From NCBI GenBank assembly GCA_017501355.1, contig JAFVXA010000018.1, positions 1 to 62,385 of the forward strand: a stretch of DNA of 62,385 nucleotides. Direction: 5' to 3'. Below are positions 39,420 to 48,331 of the stretch, piece after piece; the first letter of the stretch is position 1; the number at the start of each line of letters is the position of its first letter. Below the pieces are notes generated by a model. The model had not been told where the DNA came from. It made no database searches and saw only the letters and a list, made by a program, of their open reading frames with translations. Made by a program: the position numbers and the translations under genes. Origin of the DNA: Oscillospiraceae bacterium (GTDB lineage Bacteria; Bacillota; Clostridia; Oscillospirales; Oscillospiraceae).

Positions 39420-40676
39420 TTACTTCTGATTGGGAGAAATGCTGGTAAGCTGTTCCCAGAGGACATTCACACTCTCCATGCAGTCGAAGTAGATGTTGGT
39501 AAGCATCTTGCTGGGGATTCCCAGCTCTTCGGCGCAGGCATTGATGGTATCCCAGTCTGCCTGTTCATAGGCGAGAACCAGCTTGTACAGTATGCCGCAT
39601 CTGCCGCTGCCCTCCAAAAGGGCATCCTTGATATCCTCAGACACGGGCACCTCTGCGAGAATCTCCTCCATCGGTGCATCGATCAGATGGTTCAGCGTGG
39701 AGAACATACCCATCAGATACGCCTCGGAACGGGAAATGGGCATATCCTTCGCGTACTTCATCAGCTCGCTGCTGAAGCTTGCACGCATGAAGGAGATCTT
39801 CAGGAACTCCTCCGTGCCCGCATCCATCTTCTGGTCGGGGTTGCTGGAGCTCAGCAGATAGATCCACTGGCGCAGCTGCCCGAGACCCAGGGTCATGATC
39901 GCCTGATGGATGGTGGTGGCACGATGACGCAGCGCGAAATAAGCAGAGTTTGCCATCTTCAGCAGACCGTAGCTGAGGCTTGCGTCCATGGCGATGAGCT
40001 GCTCGATCTCGTTGACATCGGGCTCGTCCTTGGTCACTGCCACCATCAGACGGAAGAAGTTGCTCTGGAGATAGGAGCTGCTGTGGCTCTTGGTCTTGAG
40101 GGTTGCCGCCTCGTAGTTGCCCTGCATACCGTCTGCCTTGAGAGACACCGCAAGGTCATGCTGCTCCTTGGTCTCGACGTGGGTCACGATGCACTTTTTG
40201 CCCATGCTGTGGGCAATTTCCATCGTATCCCTGAGCGCGGTGGCAGGCATGGCGGCATTGACCTTGATATAGTCGATGCTGTCCAGCAGCGCCAGATAGC
40301 GGGGCACAAACTGGAACTCATTGACCGCGATCTTATAGCCCTCCTTGGCATACATTTTCACAAAATGCATACTGAGGGGGTGAATGATCACACTGTCGTC
40401 GATCTGGATGACCAACTCGGACTTGTCAAACAGATGCGGGGTTTTTTTCATCAGCAGCATGGTGGTGAAGGTCATAAAATTCAGTGTGCCCTTCAGACCC
40501 TTGTTGCTGTTCTGGGTGAGGAAGCTGTAGATCGTGTCTGCCGCAGCATAGTTGCGGGACACCTCGGAGTCCTCAGACGTAAACGCCTGATTCTCACCGC
40601 AGTACAGGATCTCATAACCCAGAATCACACCATCCGAATCTTTAACGGACTGTCGGACAATGTATTTATTGCTCAT
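39420..40676 (-). CDS. Degenerate EAL plus HDOD domain protein (YuxH-like)
   Basis: 418 residues. The N-terminal EAL-like domain (about 5-200) has lost its catalytic signature: EIL in GYEILYCG for EAL, V-N-E-F-Q for the metal-binding D-D-F-G-T, K-V-N for K-I-D and T-H-V-E-T for A-E-G-V-E-T. The C-terminal HDOD domain (about 205-400) has LIAMDASLSYGLLKMANS and TLGLGQLRQWIYLL. This architecture matches YuxH-type proteins. It probably does not hydrolyse c-di-GMP and may be a signalling scaffold. It is the last gene of the long operon, 18 bp after cheV, with AAAGGGG before the ATG. Confidence 0.86.
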   Translation of the reverse strand: MSNKYIVRQSVKDSDGVILGYEILYCGENQAFTSEDSEVSRNYAAADTIYSFLTQNSNKGLKGTLNFMTFTTMLLMKKTPHLFDKSELVIQIDDSVIIHPLSMHFVKMYAKEGYKIAVNEFQFVPRYLALLDSIDYIKVNAAMPATALRDTMEIAHSMGKKCIVTHVETKEQHDLAVSLKADGMQGNYEAATLKTKSHSSSYLQSNFFRLMVAVTKDEPDVNEIEQLIAMDASLSYGLLKMANSAYFALRHRATTIHQAIMTLGLGQLRQWIYLLSSSNPDQKMDAGTEEFLKISFMRASFSSELMKYAKDMPISRSEAYLMGMFSTLNHLIDAPMEEILAEVPVSEDIKDALLEGSGRCGILYKLVLAYEQADWDTINACAEELGIPSKMLTNIYFDCMESVNVLWEQLTSISPNQK

Positions 40677-40694
40677 AGGACACCCCTTTCAGGA

Positions 40695-41615
40695 TTACTT
40701 CTTGGCAGCCAGCAGCTGGTCGATCACATACACCAGATGACCGATTTCAGGCTTGCTCATCTGCTCGTCCGCGCCCAGCTCCTTTCCCTTAATACGCATT
40801 TCATCCGTGATGAGGGAGGAGAAGATCACAAGAGGAATGTGCTGCAGAATGCGGTCATCCTTGACGAGCTTGGTCAGGCGGTGACCATCCATCTGAGGCA
40901 TCTCAATATCGGTGATGATGAGAGATGCCATCTGATCGAGATAGGCATCGTTGCGAATGCTGGAGAGGTAGTCCCACAGCTCCTGACCGTTGGGGAACAT
41001 CTTGGTCTTGACGTAGCCGGACTTGTGCAGTGCCTCTTCGATCATCTTGCTCAGCAGCACAGAGTCCTCTGCCACAAGAATGCTGGCATCGCTGCGGTCA
41101 CGGTGACCCAGTGCATCGATCTCGGACATCTGGATACTGGTCTCAGGCGCGATCTCAGCAATGATCTTCTCGAAGTCGAGGATGGTCACGAGATTGCCGC
41201 CGCACTGAGCGATACCGGTAGCAACACCGTCCTCGCCGCCGGAAACAGTCTTGTCGGGCTTCTGGATATCTCTCCAGGAGATGCGGCTGATACCCACCAC
41301 GGTATGCACGCGGAAAGCGATGTTCATTTTGTTGAACTCGGTGATGATGAACAGATCCTTGGGGTTCTTCACGCCTTCCACGCGGGTCAGATACTTGGGC
41401 AGATCCACCACCGTCAGAACCATATCGCGGGGCTTGAAAATGCCTTCCACCGCATGATGTGCGTGGGGCATGGGCTTCACAGGCTCGGAAACCAGAATTT
41501 CCTTGACCTTTGCCACGTTGATGCCGTAGAGACTGCCGTCGATGGTAAACTCCATGACCTCGATCTCATTGGTGCCGGATTCCAGCAAAATACCGCGCTT
41601 ATCTTCTTCAAACAT
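40695..41615 (-). CDS. cheV: CheV: CheW domain fused to a receiver
   Basis: 306 residues. An N-terminal CheW-like domain (about 15-165; VKEILVSEPVKPMPHAHHAVEG) is joined to a receiver (about 176-305) with acidic pair Glu183-Asp184, phospho-acceptor Asp236 (TDIEMPQMDG) and Lys288 in M-S-K-P. It couples receptors to CheA and contributes to adaptation when phosphorylated. It follows cheD by 22 bp and has GAAGGGAG before its ATG. Both halves are complete. Confidence 0.95.
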   Translation of the reverse strand: MFEEDKRGILLESGTNEIEVMEFTIDGSLYGINVAKVKEILVSEPVKPMPHAHHAVEGIFKPRDMVLTVVDLPKYLTRVEGVKNPKDLFIITEFNKMNIAFRVHTVVGISRISWRDIQKPDKTVSGGEDGVATGIAQCGGNLVTILDFEKIIAEIAPETSIQMSEIDALGHRDRSDASILVAEDSVLLSKMIEEALHKSGYVKTKMFPNGQELWDYLSSIRNDAYLDQMASLIITDIEMPQMDGHRLTKLVKDDRILQHIPLVIFSSLITDEMRIKGKELGADEQMSKPEIGHLVYVIDQLLAAKK

Positions 41616-41637
41616 ATTCGCTCTCTCCCTTCAAGAA

Positions 41638-42123
41638 TTATAGAATCAAATCAGGTCTGCCGTGACAACGGACACAGGCAGAGCCTGTGGCGACGTCAAA
41701 CAGCAAGGTACGTGCGATGGTGCCGCCCACATCTTCCTTCAGCAGGGTGATCCCCTCCCGCTTGAGCATCATGCGGACACTTTCAATGTTGCGCTGTCCG
41801 ATATTGCCAATGGAATTGCTTCCCACAATTTCAAACATCTTTGCGCCGCCGGCGATCTTTGCGGTGATACGGGCTTTCGAGCCGCCCTTTGCCTCCATCT
41901 GGCGCAGGGTTTCGCGAATTGCCGTATCCGCGTATTTCATCGTACCTGTTCGTCCTGTTTCCATATTCAGCGGAAGCATGATATGGATCAGCGCGCCCAG
42001 TTTTATCCTCTGATCGTACAGGCAGATACCAATGCAGGACCCCAGTGCGTAGGTGATCAACGTGCCGGTGGTCTGGGCCATCTTCATATCTGCAATACCG
42101 ATGATATTCTTATTATCCACCAC
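41638..42123 (-). CDS. cheD: Chemoreceptor glutamine deamidase CheD
   Basis: 161 residues with the CheD active site: Cys30 in ALGSCIG and His47 in LIHIMLP, plus the G-G-A-K-M-F and N-I-G-Q-R-N motifs downstream. It deamidates receptor Gln residues and, in Bacillus and Thermotoga, forms a complex with CheC that raises CheC phosphatase activity. The start is GTG at 42123 or the adjacent GTG at 42120, after GGGAG; the second has better spacing. It overlaps the end of cheC by 11 nt. The C-terminus has two extra Cys (CVRC), of unknown meaning. Confidence 0.94.
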   Translation of the reverse strand: MVDNKNIIGIADMKMAQTTGTLITYALGSCIGICLYDQRIKLGALIHIMLPLNMETGRTGTMKYADTAIRETLRQMEAKGGSKARITAKIAGGAKMFEIVGSNSIGNIGQRNIESVRMMLKREGITLLKEDVGGTIARTLLFDVATGSACVRCHGRPDLIL

Positions 42124-42739
42124 TGACTCCCAGCTTCCTCAACAAGAAATTCAAAGAGCGGATGTCCGGAGACATCAGCAGGCGGCAGGGGACCTCTTTG
42201 CCATTGCAAAGGAAGCGACCGCCGATGGTCAGAATGTAATCAGACTGACCGCCATACAGCGCCATGGGGACTGCCATGATCGCACCCTGCATATCCACCG
42301 TGAATGCGGGCACCGACAACTCCACATTCACATCTGCGAGACCGCTCAAAGCGTTGATGAAGGTGGAGATCATAATATTGCCCACCTCGATCAGCGCGGA
42401 GCTTTCCATTTCATACAGACCGAAATAGTCCGGCACCTTTTTGCCCATCATGCTTTCCAGCACGAGGTTCACAAAATCCAGCTTCTGAACAGACAGCATC
42501 ACACCGTTCATCTGTCCGCCCAGTCTTACCAGAACACCGGCGGTGATCTCCTCCGGACCGCCGATCCACTCGATGGCTTCGTTGTAGCCCATGATCCGCA
42601 CTTCCGGAGACTGGATGCGGACTTCACGTCCGATCAGCTCAGACAGCGCGGTGGCTGCGTTGCCGGTACCGATACTGCCGACTTCCTTCAGCGTATCCAG
42701 TTCCAGCGCAGTCAGTTCATCATAATCCTTAATGCTCAT
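42113..42739 (-). CDS. cheC: CheY-P phosphatase CheC, one active site altered
   Basis: A 208-residue CheC with two pseudo-symmetric phosphatase helices. The second, E118-V-G-N121, keeps the catalytic E-x-x-N. The first, E19-V-G-S22, has Ser in place of Asn, so it may be weak or inactive. In this family the sites remove phosphate from CheY-P, and CheD binding stimulates them. The gene follows flgG by 16 bp and overlaps cheD. GGAGGAG precedes the ATG. Together with FliY, whose two E-x-x-N sites are intact, phosphatase capacity is retained. Confidence 0.93.
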   Translation of the reverse strand: MSIKDYDELTALELDTLKEVGSIGTGNAATALSELIGREVRIQSPEVRIMGYNEAIEWIGGPEEITAGVLVRLGGQMNGVMLSVQKLDFVNLVLESMMGKKVPDYFGLYEMESSALIEVGNIMISTFINALSGLADVNVELSVPAFTVDMQGAIMAVPMALYGGQSDYILTIGGRFLCNGKEVPCRLLMSPDIRSLNFLLRKLGVSGG

Positions 42740-42755
42740 TCAGTTACTCCTCCTG

Positions 42756-43499
42756 TCAGCGAAGGTTATTGATGGAATTTTCGATCTCATCCGAGGTCGT
42801 GACCATTTTAAGAGCCATGCTGTAGGCACGCTGATGCTCAATGACCTTCACCAGCTCATTGGCGAGGTCCACATTGGATGCCTCCAGCATACCCTGCACC
42901 ACTTCACCGGTGCCGCGGCGGATACCGCCGTTCTTATCCACAGCGATGAAGCGCGTGCCATCCACATGCTCCATGCCGTTGTAATTGATGTAATCAAACA
43001 CGCCCACAGGCTGCACCTCATTGGGGTCACTGACCTCGATCATGCCGCCCGTTTCACTGAGGACGAAACGTCCGCTGCCATCGGAGAGATAGTACACCAG
43101 CTTCTGAACAGGCATACCGTACTCATCCACTTCATCCGTATTCTCCAGACGGGATGCCACAGAGAAGGCGCCGTTGCGGGTCAGGGAGATCTCACCGGTG
43201 TTGAAGTCCGCCACAGCAAAGAAGCCGTTGCCGTTGATCATGTAGTCCTGTGTTCTTCCGGTATGGGCGGCAGCGCCGGCACTGAAGTCGGTATCCGTCG
43301 TCCAGAGACCGGTACCCACGCCGCCGCGGACATCATCCGCATCCGCACTCTTCATGTTCTGATAGAGGAGCCCCGTGAAGCGGCTCTTGCTCGCCTTAAA
43401 GCCGTGGGTGTTCACGTTGGAGATGTTATTGCTGCTGACATCCATCGCTTTCTGCTGCTGATGGGCACCGGTAGCGCCAATGAAGAAGGATTGATTCAT
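42756..43499 (-). CDS. flgG: Flagellar hook-basal body rod protein (FlgG-like)
   Basis: 247 residues with the rod/hook N-terminal motif VSSNNISNVNTHGFK (about 22-36) and a C-terminal D0 helix (SNVDLANELVKVIEHQRAYSMALKM). The central part contains the DYMINGNGFFAV motif of FlgF/FlgG. It is exported without a signal peptide and forms the distal rod. It lies 19 bp after the paralogous gene at 43519-44268; the FlgF/FlgG assignment between the two is by order and could be reversed (FlhO/FlhP in Bacillus naming). Confidence 0.88.
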   Translation of the reverse strand: MNQSFFIGATGAHQQQKAMDVSSNNISNVNTHGFKASKSRFTGLLYQNMKSADADDVRGGVGTGLWTTDTDFSAGAAAHTGRTQDYMINGNGFFAVADFNTGEISLTRNGAFSVASRLENTDEVDEYGMPVQKLVYYLSDGSGRFVLSETGGMIEVSDPNEVQPVGVFDYINYNGMEHVDGTRFIAVDKNGGIRRGTGEVVQGMLEASNVDLANELVKVIEHQRAYSMALKMVTTSDEIENSINNLR

Positions 43500-43518
43500 C
43501 GTTTACGCATCCCCTTTC

Positions 43519-44268
43519 TTACATCCGACCGATCTCGGTGGTTGCCTGATTCATCAGGCTGTCATACATCTTCATCACCTGCGTCGCGCTCTGCAAAGAC
43601 CGCTGATAGGCGATCATATCCGTCATCTGCTTGACAACATCCGTGTTGGAGCGCTCCACATAGCCGTTGAGAATACTGGGCGCATCAGAAAGCTCCGCAC
43701 CGTCACCGGTAAAGAAACCAAGCGCATCTCTCTGCAGCGCCCCGTTATCCTCGAAGGTATACACCCCGATGCGACCGAGAATACCGCCCGTCGCGTAGCT
43801 GATCGTACCCTGACCGTCCACGGTGATCTGATCGGTACGGAGACGGATGGGTTCGCCGTTCGTGTCATGTACTCTGCCGTAGCCCGGCAGGCACAGATAG
43901 CCCTCGTCATCGAGGGAGAAGTTGCCGTTGCGGGTATAGAACACGCCGCCGTCTTCATTTTCCACAGCAAAGAAGCCCTCACCGTTGATGGCAAAGTCCA
44001 AAGGCAGACCTGTGGGCTCCACGGTGCCCTGGGTGAAATCCGTTTCCACATCGCTGGTGGCACGGATATAGCTCTGTCCGCCGATCTCTGTACCGATGCT
44101 GTCCTTGTTGCCGACGCGGCTGTACATCACCTCATCAAAGGTGGTGGCGGTATAGCGATCCTGTTTGAAGCCGGGCGTGGAGACATTGACCATATTGTTG
44201 GCAATCACATCCAGATTTCTCTGGTGCGTCAGCACACCGGATGCCAGGTTGTAAAATCCCTTATACAT
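43519..44268 (-). CDS. flgF: Flagellar hook-basal body rod protein (FlgF-like)
   Basis: 249 residues. The N-terminal motif DVIANNMVNVSTPGFKQDR (here ends DVIANN and PGFKQ), the central AINGEGFFAVE motif and a C-terminal helix with NTDVVKQMTDMIAYQRSLQS are all typical of proximal/distal rod proteins. The start overlaps the last 8 nt of fliA and uses AAAGGGG within that gene. Paralogous to the following gene. The clostridial order fliA-flgF-flgG supports the call; the exact F/G choice is uncertain. Confidence 0.86.
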   Translation of the reverse strand: MYKGFYNLASGVLTHQRNLDVIANNMVNVSTPGFKQDRYTATTFDEVMYSRVGNKDSIGTEIGGQSYIRATSDVETDFTQGTVEPTGLPLDFAINGEGFFAVENEDGGVFYTRNGNFSLDDEGYLCLPGYGRVHDTNGEPIRLRTDQITVDGQGTISYATGGILGRIGVYTFEDNGALQRDALGFFTGDGAELSDAPSILNGYVERSNTDVVKQMTDMIAYQRSLQSATQVMKMYDSLMNQATTEIGRM

Positions 44269-45100
44269 CGCTGACCCCTTTCTTTTTCGGATTCACTTCG
44301 CTTTGCGAAATGTTGTAGTATTCCATCATCTGTTTTCTCAGCTTGCCCACAGCCCGCGTATGAAGCTGGGAAACACGGGGCTCGCTGACCTGCATGACCT
44401 GCGCGATATCCTTCAGCAGCAGGTTTTCCACATAGTACAGGGACAGCACAATGCGTTCGTTCTCCTGCAGCGCTGCGATTGCCGCCGCAAGCACGTCCTT
44501 GACCTCCTGCTCCTCCAGCACGAAGTCCGGCAAGCCGGATTCGTCCCGGGAAGCGATCTCAAAGTGCATCCCTTCCATTTCGTTTGCGTCCATCAGCGCT
44601 TCCAGCGAAACGACGTTGTTCGTTACGATGCCGGCGATATCCTTCTGCAGCCTCTCCTCGGAGATCTGCAGCTCCTTTGCGATCTCTGCGTTGCTGGGAT
44701 AGCGTCCCAGTTCATTCGCCAGGGTCATGGTCACGTCGTCGATCTCCTTAGCGCGCTTGCGGACATTGCGGGGGACCCAGTCCTGCTTTCGCGCAAGATC
44801 CACCACCATGCCGCGGATGCGCTTGGATACAAAGGTTTCAAATTTCACACCCTTGTCGATGTCAAATTTGTCGATGGATTTCAGGAGCGCAATCAGCCCC
44901 TCATTGATGATATCCTCGATCTGAGCAAAGCCGCTGTAAATCCCCCGCACCTGCAGCGCGGCGTGCTTGACAACGTGCTCATACCGAAGAACGATCTCCC
45001 ATTTGACCTGCTCATCGCCGGTCTCTTTATACAGTCTCAGCAGTTCTTCCGCTTCCATAGCAGCGAACTCCCGGGAGTCCGTGTGTCGCACAGCCGTCAT
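44261..45100 (-). CDS. fliA: Flagellar sigma factor sigma-28 (FliA/SigD)
   Basis: 279 residues. Region 2 includes IIEGLIALLKSIDKFD-like text (IINEGLIALLKSIDKFD), region 3 the KRAKEIDDVTMTLANELGRYPSNAEIAKEL part, and region 4 the DIAQVMQVSEPRVSQLHTRAVGKL helix-turn-helix. The domain set fits FliA/SigD rather than a vegetative sigma. It would read the promoter at 20878-20904 and perhaps that at 37292. FlgM (20960-21271) is its anti-sigma. Its ATG overlaps the flhA stop (ATGA), so it is made with the export gate; its end overlaps flgF by 8 nt. Confidence 0.95.
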   Translation of the reverse strand: MTAVRHTDSREFAAMEAEELLRLYKETGDEQVKWEIVLRYEHVVKHAALQVRGIYSGFAQIEDIINEGLIALLKSIDKFDIDKGVKFETFVSKRIRGMVVDLARKQDWVPRNVRKRAKEIDDVTMTLANELGRYPSNAEIAKELQISEERLQKDIAGIVTNNVVSLEALMDANEMEGMHFEIASRDESGLPDFVLEEQEVKDVLAAAIAALQENERIVLSLYYVENLLLKDIAQVMQVSEPRVSQLHTRAVGKLRKQMMEYYNISQSEVNPKKKGVSDV

Positions 45101-47187
45101 GTGTTCACCGCCCTTCTCTCACCATCTACGGTGACGTTGCCAAGGGCCTGGATCTGCACATTGCCGGCGATCTCATTGAACGCCAGCACATAGACATTGG
45201 GATAGAACTGGGTGATCATCTTGCTGAAATAGCCGCGGATGACCTGACTGACCAGCACGATGGGGGTCTGGGACAAGTCGTTGAACTTGCGAATATGCTC
45301 GCCAATCTGTCCCACGGTCTGCTGCATCAGCTCTGCACCCATAGCAAGGTAGGTGCCCTGCTCGTTGCGGGTGAGAGACGCGATGATGCGGCGCTCTACC
45401 TCGGCATCGAGGGTGATGACACGGAGCTGACCGTCCTCGCAGAAGCGGCGGGTGATGGTGCGGGCAAGACCCGCGCGAACCTGCTCCACCGCAGCGTCGA
45501 TATCCTTGCCGCTGCCGAGGGCGTCGGCGAGGTTTTCCAGAATCAAGCCCATATCCTTGATGGGCACGCCTTCCTTCAGAAGGTTACGCAGCACCTTTTC
45601 CAGTGTTGCATAGGAAACCACCTTGGGGATCACTTCCTCCACCAGCTCCGGTGCCACGCGCTTATGGTTCTCCACAAGCTGCAGGGTCTCCGCGCGATTC
45701 AGCAGCTCATAGGCATGCTTCTTCACGGTTTCGGAAAGGTGGGTCAGCATCACCGACAGCGGGTCGATGACATTGTAACCGTAGATTTCCGCGATCTCCT
45801 TGTTCTCCGGCAGGATCCAGCGGGAGGGAATACCGTAGGCGGGCTCAATGGTCTCGATGCCGTCGATCTCGCCGAGGGGGTTCGAGGGCTCCAGCGCCAG
45901 CAGGTAGTCCACCAGAATCTCACCCCGCGCCACTTCCTCACCGCGGATGCGGATCACATACTGATTGGTACCAAGGGATGCCGCGTCATGCAGACGGATA
46001 GAGGGGAACACAAAGCCCATATCCTGCGCATACTGGCGGCGGAAAATCACGATACGGTTGATCAGCTTGCCGCCTCTGCTTTCGTCCACCAGAGGGATCA
46101 GACTGTAACCGAACTCCATCTCAATGGGCTCCACCGACAGCAAAGAGTACACATTGTTGATATCCTTGAAGTAGTCGCCCTCGCTGGGGGCATCTGCCGC
46201 AGTAGCTTCCGCAGCCTGCCGCTGCGCCGCCTGCTTCTCCGCCTCTTCCTTGCGGCTCATCCGCCGCATTGCATAGTAACCCACGCCCAGCAGCACACCG
46301 CCGCCGACAAACAGCGCCAGATGGGGCGTTCTCGGGATGAGACCCAGAATGATGAGGATCACGCCGGTTGCCATGATCGCCTTGGGCTGGGCAGAGAACT
46401 GCCCCAGCAGATCGGTGCTGAGACTGCCCTCGGAAACAGAGCGGGTCACGATCATGCCGGTTGCGGTGGAGATCATCAGTGCAGGAAGCTGGGAAACCAG
46501 ACCGTCACCGATGGTCACGATGGAGTAGGTAGAGAGCGTCGTAGAAAAGTCACCGCCGTTGATCAGACCGATCAGCACACCGCCGACGAAGTTGATCACA
46601 GTAATGACGAGGGACATCACCGCGTCGCCCTTGACGATCTTGGTAGCACCGTCCATAGCGCCGTAGAAGTCCGCTTCCTTCTGCACCTTGTGGCGGCGGG
46701 TACGGGCTTCCTGCTCGTTGATGAGTCCGGAGGAAAGGTCTGCGTCGATCGCCATCTGCTTACCGGGCATAGCGTCCAGTGTGAAGCGGGCTGCCACTTC
46801 TGCCACGCGCTCAGCGCCCTTGGTGATGACGATGAACTGGATCAGAACAATGATCAGGAAGATGACCACACCGATGACGATGTTGCCGCTCGTGATCAAT
46901 TGTCCGAAGTTTTTGATCACTTCGCCGGCGTAGCCGTCGCGGAGGATCAGACGCGTACTGGATACGTTCAGTCCCAAGCGGAACAGCGTCGTCACCAGCA
47001 GCAAGGACGGGAAGATGGAAAATTCCAGCGCTTCCGTTATGTTCATTGTGATCATCAAAATCATGATCGAAAGACCGATGTTGACGATCAGAAGAAGATC
47101 CAGAAGAAATGTCGGCAGCGGTACGATCAGGAAGAGAACGATAACCACCACGCAGAGCGATACCGCGTTATCTATAATTCGCTTCAT
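45097..47187 (-). CDS. flhA: Flagellar export gate protein FlhA
   Basis: A 696-residue export gate. The N-terminal half has 7-8 membrane helices (LCVVVIVLFLIVPLP; IGVVIFLIIVLIQFIVI), the conserved FHIPEP region (VAARFTLDAMPGKQMAIDADL) and the C-terminal cytoplasmic ring (about 345-696) that binds chaperone-substrate pairs. It works with FlhB, FliP/Q/R and the FliI ATPase. AAGGAGG precedes the ATG. flhF and flhG, which usually follow, are absent; fliA overlaps directly. Confidence 0.96.
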   Translation of the reverse strand: MKRIIDNAVSLCVVVIVLFLIVPLPTFLLDLLLIVNIGLSIMILMITMNITEALEFSIFPSLLLVTTLFRLGLNVSSTRLILRDGYAGEVIKNFGQLITSGNIVIGVVIFLIIVLIQFIVITKGAERVAEVAARFTLDAMPGKQMAIDADLSSGLINEQEARTRRHKVQKEADFYGAMDGATKIVKGDAVMSLVITVINFVGGVLIGLINGGDFSTTLSTYSIVTIGDGLVSQLPALMISTATGMIVTRSVSEGSLSTDLLGQFSAQPKAIMATGVILIILGLIPRTPHLALFVGGGVLLGVGYYAMRRMSRKEEAEKQAAQRQAAEATAADAPSEGDYFKDINNVYSLLSVEPIEMEFGYSLIPLVDESRGGKLINRIVIFRRQYAQDMGFVFPSIRLHDAASLGTNQYVIRIRGEEVARGEILVDYLLALEPSNPLGEIDGIETIEPAYGIPSRWILPENKEIAEIYGYNVIDPLSVMLTHLSETVKKHAYELLNRAETLQLVENHKRVAPELVEEVIPKVVSYATLEKVLRNLLKEGVPIKDMGLILENLADALGSGKDIDAAVEQVRAGLARTITRRFCEDGQLRVITLDAEVERRIIASLTRNEQGTYLAMGAELMQQTVGQIGEHIRKFNDLSQTPIVLVSQVIRGYFSKMITQFYPNVYVLAFNEIAGNVQIQALGNVTVDGERRAVNT

Positions 47188-47234
47188 GCGCAGCTTACCT
47201 CCTTTTCCCTATCTTCCACTTTGCCGAAGAATAA

Positions 47235-48302
47235 TTATTTGACAATTTTCTTTTCGTCGTTGAGCTTGAAGATATAAACAAGGACTTCTGCCACAGCACC
47301 GTACAGATCCGGCGGGATCTCACGGTCAAGATCAGCCTGTGCATAGAGGGCGCGCGCGAGGGGCACGTTTTCCATCACCGCAACGCCTGCCTCCTCTGCC
47401 ACCTTGACAATGCGCAGCGCCAGCTCGTCCTGCCCCTTGGCAAGGACAACGGGCGCGGCATCCACCTCAGGGCGGTAGCGCAGGGCAACGGCGAAGTGCG
47501 TCGGGTTTCGGATGACGACATCCGCTTCGGGAACCTGCTGCATCATGCGGCTCATGGCACGCTGACGCTGCATCTCCTTGATCTTACCCTTGATTTGGGG
47601 GTCACCTTCCGTCTGCTTATATTCTTCTTTGATTTCCTGTTTACTCATGCGCATTTCGCGCTCATAGTTCCACCACTGATACATGAAATCCGCGGCTGCC
47701 ACCACCACAAAGGCAAGAGCGATGCGAAAGACCATGGTCTTGCCGCTGTCAAACAGGTGGACACAAGCTGCACTAATATCTGTATAGAGGTATTTGAAAC
47801 TTTCCATGACCGATTCTTTCAGACACAAATAAATGATAATCATCAGAACCGTAATTTTAATGATGCCTTTGAGGGATTCCACGATACTTTTCAGAGAGAA
47901 AAGGCGCTTAAAGCCCTCCAGAGGGTTCAGTCGATTGAATTTTGGCTTCATCAACTCTGCGCTGACCAGCATACGGGTCTGGGCGAAGGTAGCAACCACC
48001 GCACAGACGCTCGTCACCAGCAGCACGGGACCTGCGGTTTTGATCACCAGCAGGACTCCCTGCGTCATCAGATCGGCATCCAGAATCTGGGCGCCTCCCG
48101 ACGTACCGCATTTCTGTATGCAGTATGCCATAAAACGGGCAATTTGTTCTGCAATATAGCCCGCCATGAGGAAAAACGTGGCGAATGCGCCCACCAGTGT
48201 CACGACTGAGACAGCATCCTGACTCATGAAGACGTTACCTTTTTTTCGTTCGTCCCGTCGCTTTTTTGGTGTCGCTTTTTCGGTCTTGGAGCTATCCGCC
48301 AA
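47235..48302 (-). CDS. flhB: Flagellar export specificity switch protein FlhB
   Basis: 355 residues starting at TTG 48302, with AGGGGGG about 8 nt upstream. Four membrane helices (about 28-215) are followed by a cytoplasmic domain with the autocleavage NPTH motif at 266-269 (VVIRNPTHFAVALRY). Cleavage between N and P changes export from hook to filament substrates, with FliK. The N-terminal cytoplasmic KRRDERKKGNV segment is conserved. A second, truncated copy of the C-terminal domain (FlhX) lies at 14401-14733. Confidence 0.96.
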   Translation of the reverse strand: MADSSKTEKATPKKRRDERKKGNVFMSQDAVSVVTLVGAFATFFLMAGYIAEQIARFMAYCIQKCGTSGGAQILDADLMTQGVLLVIKTAGPVLLVTSVCAVVATFAQTRMLVSAELMKPKFNRLNPLEGFKRLFSLKSIVESLKGIIKITVLMIIIYLCLKESVMESFKYLYTDISAACVHLFDSGKTMVFRIALAFVVVAAADFMYQWWNYEREMRMSKQEIKEEYKQTEGDPQIKGKIKEMQRQRAMSRMMQQVPEADVVIRNPTHFAVALRYRPEVDAAPVVLAKGQDELALRIVKVAEEAGVAVMENVPLARALYAQADLDREIPPDLYGAVAEVLVYIFKLNDEKKIVK

Positions 48303-48331
48303 CGATTCATCCCCCCTTTAGCGAACAACAG

